Below, piece after piece: positions 9,505-18,212 of a stretch of 64,000 nt of DNA (positions are counted from its first letter, which is position 1; every line of letters begins with the position of its first letter). Both the position numbers and the translations under genes were made by a program. This stretch comes from Microbulbifer pacificus. Its GTDB lineage: Bacteria; Pseudomonadota; Gammaproteobacteria; Pseudomonadales; Cellvibrionaceae. The stretch lies in assembly GCF_033723955.1 (NCBI RefSeq), contig NZ_CP137555.1, positions 1,578,501 through 1,642,500 of the forward strand. The letters are read 5' to 3'. Under the pieces are notes generated by a model. That model saw nothing but the letters and a program-made list of their open reading frames with translations. It was not told the DNA's origin and searched no databases.

Positions 9505-10662
9505 ATGAAACAATACATATTCAATATCCACGACGTGGTGCTGCTGATGACCGCGGCGGAGTGCCTGTTGCTGGCAGTATTCCAGTCGATACTCCCCACG
9601 CGCGCGCGCCACGATGGTCGTCTGCTGACGGCTTTCCTGCTGATTATTGCGGTGGCCTCCGGTTGCACACTGTTGCTGTGGAATGATCAGTTCACCGTGG
9701 CACCATGGTTCGAACAAACGCTGCTGCCCTATCTGCTGTTCGCGGCGCTGCTGTTGAAGGGACCAGCGATCTATCTGTACTTCTGCTCGCTGACCCAGCA
9801 GAAAATCCAGTTCAATCGGCACCAGGCCTTCCACCTGATTCCCGCGCTGGCGGTGCTGATGTGTATCACAATTTTCAGTATCTCCAGCAGCGACCTGCGT
9901 CAGGTGGCGGATGCGGGGCAATCCCTGCCAGACACCGCGATCGAATTTATCTGGGACCTGGCTTCTCTGGTGCCCTTTGTCTACGCCGTGGCGGCACTGT
10001 TGCAGATCCGCCGCTACCGCCACGCGCTGAAAGACGAGTACTCGCACTATTCGGAAACGGAACTGCACTGGCTGTCGGCGCTGGCCTGGGGTGTACTGAT
10101 CTCCTGGAGCTGGACCATGGTGGTACACGTGGTGGCGAAGTTTTCCAGCGATGTAGTCGCGGATTACATGGGGATCGCCGACAACTACCTGGCATTCATC
10201 CTGATCAATGCATTCTTCGCCTACAGCCTCACCTACGCCCACCAGTTGCTGGTAACCCAGCCGCAGGAAGAGGCCCGCGAGACCGCCGTGGAAGAGGAAC
10301 CCTCCGAGCCCGCGATCGAGAAGGTGCGCAACGCCATGGAGAGCGACAAGATTTATCTGAAGAAGAACCTGAATCTGGAACAGTTTTCCGAACGGATTGA
10401 TTTGCCGGCAAAAGAAGTCTCGGCGGTAATCAACAAGCACTTCGGCACAAACTTTTTCGAGTATGTGAACAGCTATCGGGTGGAGGCGGCGAAGGCGCTG
10501 CTGTCCGATCCAGACAAGGCCGATATGACCGTGCTGGATGTACTGCTGGAATCCGGCTTTAACAGCAAATCGGCTTTCCACCGTTTTTTCAGCCGGCTCG
10601 TAGGCATGTCACCGACGGAGTTCCGCAAGCAGGCACTGGCAGCGGGCACCGCGACCCAATAA
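9505..10662 (+). CDS. Membrane-bound AraC-family regulator with seven N-terminal helices
   Basis: 385 residues. The first about 255 residues form seven hydrophobic segments (roughly 10-32, 37-60, 72-98, 110-128, 150-170, 190-212, 220-248). A charged Glu-rich linker follows, then a C-terminal AraC/XylS DNA-binding domain from about residue 275 (YLKKNLNLEQFSERIDL, then LLESGFNSKSAFHRFFSRLVGMSPTEFR). This is a one-component transmembrane regulator: sensor and DNA-binding domain are one chain. It faces the GH3 gene and sits beside glk and beta-glucanase genes, so it is the natural candidate to bind the repeated GTCGYCCCACYTT sites. Ligand and target are inferred, not shown. Confidence 0.88.
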   Translation: MKQYIFNIHDVVLLMTAAECLLLAVFQSILPTRARHDGRLLTAFLLIIAVASGCTLLLWNDQFTVAPWFEQTLLPYLLFAALLLKGPAIYLYFCSLTQQKIQFNRHQAFHLIPALAVLMCITIFSISSSDLRQVADAGQSLPDTAIEFIWDLASLVPFVYAVAALLQIRRYRHALKDEYSHYSETELHWLSALAWGVLISWSWTMVVHVVAKFSSDVVADYMGIADNYLAFILINAFFAYSLTYAHQLLVTQPQEEARETAVEEEPSEPAIEKVRNAMESDKIYLKKNLNLEQFSERIDLPAKEVSAVINKHFGTNFFEYVNSYRVEAAKALLSDPDKADMTVLDVLLESGFNSKSAFHRFFSRLVGMSPTEFRKQALAAGTATQ

Positions 10663-10786
10663 AGCGTTTACCAGTACCGCTATTTCGCCTTCGCGAACTC
10701 CGGCTGCCGATGATTGGATATTTCGACAGCCGGGACTTCATCAGTGTGGACTAATAAGAATCACACTCTCACATTGGTCATCAACC

Positions 10787-13345
10787 TTAACCGCAGGTGA
10801 TGTCCGCATCCGCTTTGGATGCGATATGGATATTGTGAATCGTCATATCCAGCGCGCCCGCGGTGCGCACATAGAAAGGTGACAACACCATATCCAGCTT
10901 TGCGCCGGCGTCAGCCAGGCATTGCAGGTCTACCGCCACGGTTTTCCACTCGCCCGGCACAGCGCCTTTCAGCAGTGCGGTGATGGACTGTTCGGCACCG
11001 CAATCCATACCGCAGTAGATACCGAGATTCACTGCATCGCTCGGAGCCGCGTCCACTTTCACATCGAACACCAGCGCGCCACGGTTACCCAGGTAGCTGG
11101 AGAGGTCGGTGCGGCTGTTGGCAAAGAAACCGGCAATGGCATTGCCCTCACCATTCCACTGCAGGCGACGGCTGTCTTCCTGCACATTGCGGTCCACGGA
11201 CTGCACACTGATGCCCTGCAGTTTGGCCACACTGCTGGAAATCACCGAGTGATGATTGCCCGCATCGGTCACCTGGAAGCTCCACGGATCCAGCGCGCGG
11301 CCGTTGAATACCGCCAGCGCCTGCTCCCCGTCGGCAGCCTTCAGACCGCTCAGCTCGGAAAGCGCAGCCACTTCCACACTGTCCCCGTAATTCAGGCCAT
11401 AGCCATAGCTGAACTGGGCCTGCGCGTCGCTGTCACCGCGGTTGCGCAGAGTGGGCTGCGCGTCGTTTGGCCAGGAGAAGGTCAGCTTGCCTTTGAAATC
11501 GTGATTCACCTCGCCTGCGGCATTGCGGAAAATTACATCCGCCACACCGGCGCCTTCGCTGCCTGGCTGCCAGATGGTCACGAACGCATCGGAGGCGTTG
11601 ATTTCGGGGTTCACCCACAGCGGGCGGCCGGTGATGAACAGGGAAACCACCGGGATATTCTGCGCGCGCAGATGCTGTAGCAGCGCCAGATCCGCATCGC
11701 CCTTGTAGTCCAGATGGGATACATCGCCCTGCATTTCCGCGTAGGGATCTTCACCGAATACCACGATGGCGACATCCGGCGTTTGCTCAAAGCTGCCATC
11801 CACAGACAGCTCGGCGACGCCGCCGGCCGCCTGCACCACTTCGGCGATACCACCGTAAACGGAAGTCGCACCGGGGAAATCACTGTTCTGGTTGCCAGTG
11901 CCCTGCCAGGTAATACTCCAGCCACCGGATTGCTTGCCAATATTGTCGGCGCCCTCACCGGCCACGAGTACCCGCTGGTTGCGCGCGAGCGGCAGCAGGT
12001 TGCCGTTGTTTTTCAGCAGCACCAGGGATTCGCGCACAGCCTGGCGAGCGATGGCGCGATGTTCCGGTGCACCGATCAGGGATTCGTCGGCGGCAAACGC
12101 GCGCTCGGAGGGTGCGCCGTTGTCGAACACACCCGCACGGATTTTTACCCGCAGGATACGGCGCACCGCATCATCGAGGCGCTCCGGGGAAATCTCGCCG
12201 CTCTTGGCCTGGGCCAGGGTGTTCTGGTACAGCTCTTTCCAGCTGGGGTCCGGCGCCATAAACATGTCCAGACCGGCGTTGACGGACTGCGGGCAGCTCA
12301 CATTGCTGCAACCATTCACAAACTGGTGACCAGCCCAGTCGCCGACGATGAAACCGTCGAACCCGAGGCGGTTCTTCAGCACGTCGGTCATCAGGTATTT
12401 GTGGCCGTGCATCTTCTCGCCATTCCAGCTACTGAACGATGCCATTACCGTTTGCACCCCGGATTCGATTGCCGAGAAATACCCCTGGGCATGCAGGCGC
12501 ACCAGCTCTTCCTCGCTGATCATCGCATCGCCGCGGTCGATACCATTGAGGGTGCCGCCGTCGGCCAGGTAGTGCTTGGCGGTGGCAATGACATGCTTGC
12601 CCTGCAACAGGTCTTCGGCACCCACGGCACCCTGCATGCCTTCCACCATTTTGCCGCCGTAGTCGCGGACCAGCTCGGGATCCTCGGAGTAAGACTCGTA
12701 GGTGCGGCCCCAGCGGTCATCCCGGACCACTGCCAGCGTTGGTGCGAACACCCAGTCGATACCGGTGACAGAGACTTCGGCCGCTGTGGCAGCGCCGATC
12801 TCGCGCAGGAGCTCAGGATTGTGCGCCGCACCGAGGGCAATGTTGTGCGGGAACAGGGTCGCGCCGATCACGTTGTTGTGACCGTGCACCGCGTCGGCGC
12901 CCCAGATCATCGGGATGGCAATACCACCGTCGCTGGTGTCCATGGAGGCGTTGTAATAGGCATCCGCCAGTGCGACCCAATTGGCCACAGAGGCATGCTT
13001 GTTGTCATTGGGGAAGGCGCCGCCACCATTCAGGATGGAGCCGATGTGATACTGTTTCACATCTTCGGGCGTTGCCGTGCGGATCTCCACCTGGATCATC
13101 TGACCCACCTTTTCCTCGATGGACATCTTCCCCAGGAGTTCGTCGATACGGGCTTCTACCGCGGGATCTTTGGCAATGCCACTGTGCAGCTGTGGCCAGT
13201 GCGCGATGGCGTCGGCACTGTAACCGGTGTCGGCCGGAGGTATTCCGGTGGCCATTTTCTGATCGCTGGTTTGTTCGGTGCAGCCGGCGAGTCCCCCGCC
13301 CGCAATCAGACCGGAGATGACTCCCAGCAAAATTCGCTTTTTCAT
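10787..13345 (-). CDS. GH3 beta-glucosidase / exo-beta-glucanase lipoprotein (ExoP-like)
   Basis: 852 residues. Cleaves glucose from the ends of beta-glucans or their oligosaccharides at the cell surface or periplasm. Lipobox LAGC places the lipid Cys at residue 22. The GH3 N-domain contains KHYLADGGT and the nucleophile Asp336 in GFIVGDW. The C-domain contains GEDPYAE with the likely acid/base Glu537. A further C-terminal domain (about 690-852) resembles the ExoP galactose-binding-like module and the C-terminus of the adjacent GH16 enzyme. The ATG at 13345 is chosen because the lipoprotein signal starts there; an upstream in-frame ATG gives an unrelated extension. Preceded by regulon site B. 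Confidence 0.93.
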   Translation of the reverse strand: MKKRILLGVISGLIAGGGLAGCTEQTSDQKMATGIPPADTGYSADAIAHWPQLHSGIAKDPAVEARIDELLGKMSIEEKVGQMIQVEIRTATPEDVKQYHIGSILNGGGAFPNDNKHASVANWVALADAYYNASMDTSDGGIAIPMIWGADAVHGHNNVIGATLFPHNIALGAAHNPELLREIGAATAAEVSVTGIDWVFAPTLAVVRDDRWGRTYESYSEDPELVRDYGGKMVEGMQGAVGAEDLLQGKHVIATAKHYLADGGTLNGIDRGDAMISEEELVRLHAQGYFSAIESGVQTVMASFSSWNGEKMHGHKYLMTDVLKNRLGFDGFIVGDWAGHQFVNGCSNVSCPQSVNAGLDMFMAPDPSWKELYQNTLAQAKSGEISPERLDDAVRRILRVKIRAGVFDNGAPSERAFAADESLIGAPEHRAIARQAVRESLVLLKNNGNLLPLARNQRVLVAGEGADNIGKQSGGWSITWQGTGNQNSDFPGATSVYGGIAEVVQAAGGVAELSVDGSFEQTPDVAIVVFGEDPYAEMQGDVSHLDYKGDADLALLQHLRAQNIPVVSLFITGRPLWVNPEINASDAFVTIWQPGSEGAGVADVIFRNAAGEVNHDFKGKLTFSWPNDAQPTLRNRGDSDAQAQFSYGYGLNYGDSVEVAALSELSGLKAADGEQALAVFNGRALDPWSFQVTDAGNHHSVISSSVAKLQGISVQSVDRNVQEDSRRLQWNGEGNAIAGFFANSRTDLSSYLGNRGALVFDVKVDAAPSDAVNLGIYCGMDCGAEQSITALLKGAVPGEWKTVAVDLQCLADAGAKLDMVLSPFYVRTAGALDMTIHNIHIASKADADITCG

Positions 13346-13455
13346 CACCGCACTACTCCCATTATTTTTGTGAATTGCTGCAGCCGGCTGGTCACCAAAT
13401 TGTTGCTCGGTACCCGGCTTATCCAGCTTCCGTTGTACGGGTTGTGCCGAAAAGG

Positions 13456-13533
13456 GTCGTCCCACTTTGGATCCCGGGCACAAAATGGTGCAGACCACCT
13501 TGCCACCCAGTGTGGAACGCAAAAATGGGACGG
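13456..13533 (-). promoter_or_regulatory. Shared regulon word, site B, upstream of GH3
   Basis: GTCGTCCCACTTT at 13456-13468, with CAAAATGG about 12 bases beyond the CACTTT. A second CACCTT starts 33 bp further at 13496, followed by CAAAAATGGGACGG (13520-13533). The near edge lies 111 bases before the GH3 start codon. The stretch occupies the gap between GH16 and GH3. Confidence 0.65.
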
Positions 13534-13546
13534 CTTTTCCAGGGAA

Positions 13547-15088
13547 TTATTTGACCAGTCTCACATTGTCCACCTGCAGCACCGCCCCCATCTGGTTATC
13601 CCAGGCCGGCGAAAGAACAAACGGCGTATTCACGCTCGCGGTGTTGAGGCCACCCGCGGCCAGTTCCATCATCGGAATCTGGAAATGGGTCCACTGGTCC
13701 AGCGCGGGCATGTCCAGCGGGTAGTCGCCGGAAGAACACGGGTGCCCACAGTCGGCGCGGAAGGTCAGTGACGCACTGCCGGCAACTGCGGGTTCCACCA
13801 GAACCTGCAGGTCGAATTCGATATACGTGTAAGCACTCAGATCATATGCCGCGGCGGACTGGAAATAGCCGATCCCCTGATTGGTGTTGTAGGTGATCTG
13901 CCCAACGTCACCGTAGTCACCGCCGGCGTCCACCACCTGAAAATCCACGGTGCCGGAAGCGGTCCATGTGTACCACTGGTACGGGGCCTGGGCGGCACCA
14001 TCGAATACCGACAGTTCGTCGCCCTCGGCGTCCGGTGCCTGCGGCGGGGCGACACCCGGGTTGTGCACAAAATCACCATCGGTTGTGCCGCACCCCTTGC
14101 CGGTGTCGAAATCCTCGGTGCACTGATACACGCGCACATAGTCCACCTGCATTTCCTGCGGGAAGGCACCTTCATCGATGCCGCCGTCATTCACATTGGC
14201 GGACCAGTTGCCCCCCACCGCCAGGTTTAAAATCAGGTGAAAACTCTGGTCAAACGGCGCGTTGCTATTGCCCAGTGCCGCGGTGGTGTACCAGCCGGCA
14301 CTGGTTTGGGTGGCGTAGTGGTCACCGTCCACATACCAGCGGATCTCCCCTTCCTCCCACTCCACCGCGTAAGTGTGGAAATCGTCCGCCGGGTTCAGGC
14401 CACCGGGAAGCTGGTAGCGCTCGCCGCTGTATTTGTTGCCCGGCCAAGAATCACCGAAATGCAGGGTGCCGTGCACATGGTCCTCGCCACCGACCTTGAG
14501 GTTGACCGCCTCGAGAATGTCGATCTCCCCGGACAGTGGCCAACCGCCGTAAACCCAGTCGCTCGGCAGCATCCAGAACGCCGGCCAGGTTCCCTGCCCC
14601 TGGGGCAGTTTTGCGCGCATTTCAAAGCGGCCGAATTTCCAGTCGCCGAGCCCCTTGGTGCGCAGCCGCGCGGACGTGTAAGTGCCGCTGCCAGACACAT
14701 CGTCGGGATCGTAATTGGGATCGTCGTCCACCAGGTTCGGGCCGGTGGCATCCTCGCGGATCGCCTTGATGTGCAGCACATCGTCCGCGACCCAGGAATT
14801 GTCCGCCGCGTCCACATAGCACTGCGCCTCGTTATTGCCGCCGCCGGTGCAGTTTTTCTCATGCGACCACTTTTCGGCATCGATGGCAGAACCGGAAAAT
14901 TCATCCGCCCACACCAGGCAGTAACCGGAGTTGAGTGCGTCTTCGATACAGCGCGCGGGGCGCTCGTTCTGCGGCGGGTCAATCGGCCCGCCGACATCCC
15001 CATCGTCATTGGCGCCACCGCCCCCGCCACAGGCGGTCGCGGCCATTGCCAAACTGAATACAGAAGTGCGAAACAGATTTGTGGACAT
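13547..15088 (-). CDS. GH16 endo-beta-1,3-glucanase (laminarinase-type) lipoprotein
   Basis: 513 residues. Endo-cleavage of beta-1,3- or mixed-linkage glucan. Lipobox ATAC gives lipid Cys20, followed by a Gly/Asp-rich linker. The GH16 fold spans about 55-325. The catalytic motif GEIDILE carries nucleophile Glu188, Asp190 and acid/base Glu193; the EIDILE form without an inserted Met is usual for laminarinases and lichenases. An additional C-terminal domain of about 150 residues contains paired Cys (DCGHPC) and resembles the GH3 C-terminal module. The ATG at 15088 follows GAGGAG closely. It is transcribed toward GH3, and each gene has its own copy of the regulon word. Confidence 0.92.
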   Translation of the reverse strand: MSTNLFRTSVFSLAMAATACGGGGGANDDGDVGGPIDPPQNERPARCIEDALNSGYCLVWADEFSGSAIDAEKWSHEKNCTGGGNNEAQCYVDAADNSWVADDVLHIKAIREDATGPNLVDDDPNYDPDDVSGSGTYTSARLRTKGLGDWKFGRFEMRAKLPQGQGTWPAFWMLPSDWVYGGWPLSGEIDILEAVNLKVGGEDHVHGTLHFGDSWPGNKYSGERYQLPGGLNPADDFHTYAVEWEEGEIRWYVDGDHYATQTSAGWYTTAALGNSNAPFDQSFHLILNLAVGGNWSANVNDGGIDEGAFPQEMQVDYVRVYQCTEDFDTGKGCGTTDGDFVHNPGVAPPQAPDAEGDELSVFDGAAQAPYQWYTWTASGTVDFQVVDAGGDYGDVGQITYNTNQGIGYFQSAAAYDLSAYTYIEFDLQVLVEPAVAGSASLTFRADCGHPCSSGDYPLDMPALDQWTHFQIPMMELAAGGLNTASVNTPFVLSPAWDNQMGAVLQVDNVRLVK

Positions 15089-15172
15089 CGCTGTCTCCTC
15101 ATCGCGAAATTATTGTTATTCGTATGAATGCTCGGATTCGAGCGGAATTTTTTAGCCTCGGCAGCAGACCGC

Positions 15173-15210
15173 GTCGCCCCACCTTGTGAAAACAGGCAAG
15201 GTGGAGTGCG
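15173..15210 (-). promoter_or_regulatory. Shared regulon word, site C, upstream of GH16
   Basis: GTCGCCCCACCTT at 15173-15185, then an 11-base spacer and CAAGGTGG, so CCACCTTG and CAAGGTGG form a perfect inverted repeat. The near edge is 85 bases before the GH16 start. It also lies just downstream of the oxidoreductase remnant. Confidence 0.7.
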
Positions 15211-15240
15211 CTTTGATACTGCGGTTACTGCAGTAGTTGC

Positions 15241-15486
15241 TTACAGTGAGTTGAGGAAATTCAGCAGGTCCTGCTTCTGCGACGAAGCCAGGCCCTGATA
15301 GGCATTACTTGCGGCCTGCCCTTCACCTCCGTGCCAGAAAATAGCTTCATCAATGGAGCGCGCGCCCGCGGCAAGATTATTTTGTTGTGCTTGAGAATCG
15401 ATACTGAATGAAAAAAATGTCGAGTAAGATATTAGGGAAATGGCGGGCGCCAGCAGGGCTCCCCGCAAAGAAGGAATCAGACGCAT
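15241..15486 (-). pseudogene. Internally deleted di-heme oxidoreductase (COG3488-type) remnant
   Basis: An 81-codon intact frame. It begins with a signal-peptide-like stretch (to about residue 33) and then runs into ARSIDEAIFWHGGEGQAASNAYQGL...LLNFLNSL. That tail matches what I know of the extreme C-terminus of di-heme 'thiol oxidoreductase' proteins (SxxEAIxWHGGEAxxSxxxF...LLxFLxSL), which are normally about 450-500 residues with two CxxCH haem sites. No CxxCH is present. The simplest reading is an in-frame deletion that joined the signal peptide to the tail. It keeps regulon site D upstream. It could still be expressed as a small exported peptide. Confidence 0.6.
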
Positions 15487-15585
15487 GGATGAACCTCGTA
15501 TTAAATTATTGGTTATTCGAGTTTGCGAGGGCTATTGCTCTCTCATCTTTCGCGTCTGCGAAACTAGTCTTTTCTAATCCGTGGC

Positions 15586-15616
15586 GTCGTCCCACTTTAT
15601 AGTTTTCGCCAATCTG
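15586..15616 (-). promoter_or_regulatory. Shared regulon word, site D, upstream of the oxidoreductase remnant
   Basis: GTCGTCCCACTTT at 15586-15598, then exactly 11 bases and CAATCTGG. The near edge is 100 bases before the remnant's start codon, so the regulatory site survives although the gene is deleted. Confidence 0.65.
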
Positions 15617-15655
15617 GTGCCTGAAAAATCAAGCACCAGAGATTTAGGCGCCAAG

Positions 15656-17152
15656 TCAGCGCACGGTAGAAACCTTTGTGCGCATTAGCATCTCTGCGAG
15701 ATATTCATTGTGTCCCTTCAATTTAGAAAGGGAGCTGTCGACACTGTGTTTTATCTGCGCAATAAAGTTTCTGAGTTCGTCTTCAGGCATAACATCCACC
15801 AGCAGATGATACCTTTTTGGCATCAGCCCTTGCCCAAACATAACCTGCTGCCATGAGTCCACAAACAGCTCATTGCCATCACGGTTCACGTGCCCGGTTT
15901 CCGTAAACAGATCAATCTTCCTTGCCAGGGTGTCGGGAATACTCATATTTCGGCAATAGCGCCAAAATTCAGTATCCGTTCGTTCGGTGACTTTGTAATG
16001 TAAAATGATGAAATCGCGAATTCGCTGTACATCAACCTCTGCTTCCCGATTGAATTCATCAATTGCAACCGGACTGATTCCCTGATCAGGAAAAAGCCTG
16101 AGAAAGCGGACAATATTCTGCTGAATAAGATGGATACTGGTAGATTCCAGCGGCTCAAGAAAGCCGCTGGATAAACCAACAGCCAAACAGTTTTTATGCC
16201 ACTGCTTGCGCCGACGCCCCGTTTGGAATTTAATTAATTTGGGTTCCGTCAGGGCTTGCCCGGTTATATTCCCCATCAATTGCTGTCGAGCAGAATCATC
16301 ACTCTGATAGCTACTCGCAAAAACAATTCCATTGCCCACACGGTGTTGTAGTGGTATCCGCCATTGCCACGCACTTTCCCGGGCTATGGATCTCGTGTAG
16401 GGCACCGGAGGCGCAACCGCTTCGGTCTGTACCGCCACGGCACTATCACACGGCAACCAGTGCGACCAGGACTCAAATCCGGCGTGCAGGGTCTTTTCAA
16501 TCAACAGTGCCTGCATGCCGGTACAGTCAATGAAAAAATCCCCCTCGATTTCACGACCGCCATTGAGCCTTAACGAACGGATATGGCCCGTTTCCGGGTG
16601 AAGAAGCACCTGCTCGATTTTCCCCTCGACGCGTTTTGCTCCATAAACCTCACTAAATTTCCTTAAGAACCTTGCGTAGAGACTGGCATCAAAATGAAAC
16701 GCGTAATTCAATCCATTATTTGGCAAACGCGAAAATTTTTCTGACTCCGCCGCCCGCCGTTCAAGACAGTATTCGCCAAAATCGCCAGCAAACCCCATAT
16801 CTCGTGCGCGCAGCCAGAAATGCTGGAATCCACAAGCCCAGCAGTCTCTACCCGTTACACCAAACGCGTGAGTATAGTCTTTACCGATGTCACGCCAATT
16901 TTCAAACCGAATACCCAACTTGTAGGTACCCTGGGTCGCAGCCAGGAATTCCGCCTCATCAATTCCCAACAACCGGTGAAAAAAGACAAGCGTTGGGATA
17001 GTGGCTTCTCCAACTCCCACCGTGCCAATTTGCTCAGACTCAACCAGCGTGATCTCCAGGTCACTACCCATCAACTTGGAAAGTGCCGCGGCCGTCATCC
17101 ACCCTGCAGTTCCGCCACCTGCAATAACAACTCTTTTTACCGCTTTATTCAT
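15656..17152 (-). CDS. Tryptophan-halogenase-like flavoprotein (copy 2)
   Basis: 498 residues and clearly paralogous to the 3251-4759 protein. FAD motif GGGTAGW (12-18), GTYKLGIRFENW with the active-site Lys, WQWRIP (about residue 268), and LEPLESTSIHL with the conserved Glu. It is the last gene of a three-gene operon (halogenase 3, cupin, halogenase 2) with gaps of only 16 and 33 bases. By eye its DNA is more AT-rich than the glycoside hydrolase genes. Substrate unknown; membership of the operon with a JmjC-type hydroxylase suggests modification of an amino acid or peptide linked to receptor function, which is inference. Confidence 0.85.
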   Translation of the reverse strand: MNKAVKRVVIAGGGTAGWMTAAALSKLMGSDLEITLVESEQIGTVGVGEATIPTLVFFHRLLGIDEAEFLAATQGTYKLGIRFENWRDIGKDYTHAFGVTGRDCWACGFQHFWLRARDMGFAGDFGEYCLERRAAESEKFSRLPNNGLNYAFHFDASLYARFLRKFSEVYGAKRVEGKIEQVLLHPETGHIRSLRLNGGREIEGDFFIDCTGMQALLIEKTLHAGFESWSHWLPCDSAVAVQTEAVAPPVPYTRSIARESAWQWRIPLQHRVGNGIVFASSYQSDDSARQQLMGNITGQALTEPKLIKFQTGRRRKQWHKNCLAVGLSSGFLEPLESTSIHLIQQNIVRFLRLFPDQGISPVAIDEFNREAEVDVQRIRDFIILHYKVTERTDTEFWRYCRNMSIPDTLARKIDLFTETGHVNRDGNELFVDSWQQVMFGQGLMPKRYHLLVDVMPEDELRNFIAQIKHSVDSSLSKLKGHNEYLAEMLMRTKVSTVR

Positions 17153-17185
17153 GATTTTTCTCTCCTCTCGCTCCCGAGTTCTGGC

Positions 17186-18196
17186 TCAGGTTATTTTTTG
17201 CAGCTTGTCGATGAGCAAATTTCTGACATTTGCAGATGTATTTCTATCAAGATCTGCCAGGATCCCGCGGCATCGAGCGGGTATATGCGCCTTTGCCTGC
17301 CCGCGGTTTACCACAAAATGCTGAAACAGTTGCCCCCAAGCCTGGCGTTGCTCGTCTGGTAAACCACCTATGGAAAGCAGCGCATGTATCAGAGCATCTT
17401 GAGGTAAACCGGACCAGGTTGGTGTAGATCGCCACCAGTAATTGATAAGGACATTAATGTCTTCCAATCCTTCAACCTGATGCCACCACATACTCGGTAA
17501 ATAGAGCACGTCGCCAGGCTCCATTTCCGCAACCAGAGCGCTTCGCAATGCTTCTCTATAGCGGGGAAATTTCGCGAAGTCAGGATTATAAAAATCCACC
17601 ATGCTGATCGTCTGGCCCGCGGGATTAAAATCCAGTGGTCCCGGGTAAAGGTTGGCAACCTGATCTGGAGGAAACAAGGTGAAGCGTCGGCGACCCGATA
17701 CTACACAGGCGAGGTTTTCAGGCAAATCGAAGTGCGCAGCAATTCGCGTCCGGTTTCCAAACCACAGCGAAACAAGTTGCCCTGTAGCATCAAGACCCAG
17801 GTCATTTTGATCTCGTAAACCTGGTAGATAGTGATCTACCGGCGTCGATCCGACATAGCAATAATCATCTGCAAATTCGCCCGCTTCCAAGGCCCGCAAG
17901 GTGGACGTTAGCGTTCCCGAGGCACGCTGGAAATTGAAACCATCCATCGAATCATTGTAAAAAATGCGCCCGCCGGTCTCAGCTTTTGCACGAAACACCA
18001 CCAGCGCTCGCCCACAATCAAATTGCGCCAGATAATCGCTCAATTTCCCCTCTCGGCTGGCTTTCACGATGGGCCAGTGAGCAACGGCTTCTTTAATCAG
18101 CAGAGGTTTATTTCGCCCTTCGATGATCTCCGAAATTTTCTGGGATTCATTAAAATTGAGGGTTTCTACCGTGGGAATTTCTTCTGGATAAATCAT
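17186..18196 (-). CDS. Cupin-like / JmjC-domain protein (probable 2-oxoglutarate/Fe(II) hydroxylase)
   Basis: 336 residues of the Cupin_8 / FIH-like family (PF13621). The metal-binding triad can be read as His and Asp in AHFDLPENLACVVSGRRRF and the distal His in YLPSMWWHQVEG. FTLFPPDQVANLYPGPLD is the typical segment between them. The ATG at 18196 is used because AGAGG lies 8 bases upstream and the extra N-terminal residues in the longer frame are not conserved. It sits between two halogenase-like genes, an arrangement I know from TBDR-linked clusters of marine Alteromonadales and Xanthomonadales. Predicted hydroxylase activity is from family; the substrate is unknown. Confidence 0.82.
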   Translation of the reverse strand: MIYPEEIPTVETLNFNESQKISEIIEGRNKPLLIKEAVAHWPIVKASREGKLSDYLAQFDCGRALVVFRAKAETGGRIFYNDSMDGFNFQRASGTLTSTLRALEAGEFADDYCYVGSTPVDHYLPGLRDQNDLGLDATGQLVSLWFGNRTRIAAHFDLPENLACVVSGRRRFTLFPPDQVANLYPGPLDFNPAGQTISMVDFYNPDFAKFPRYREALRSALVAEMEPGDVLYLPSMWWHQVEGLEDINVLINYWWRSTPTWSGLPQDALIHALLSIGGLPDEQRQAWGQLFQHFVVNRGQAKAHIPARCRGILADLDRNTSANVRNLLIDKLQKIT

Positions 18197-18212
18197 GCTG
18201 AGAACCTCTAAC

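Noticed and set aside
11714-13771. 685-codon open frame on the plus strand opposite GH3 and part of GH16
   Set aside because: It is a shadow of the GC-rich codon pattern of the real minus-strand genes, has no recognisable domain and spans two genes with clear catalytic motifs.
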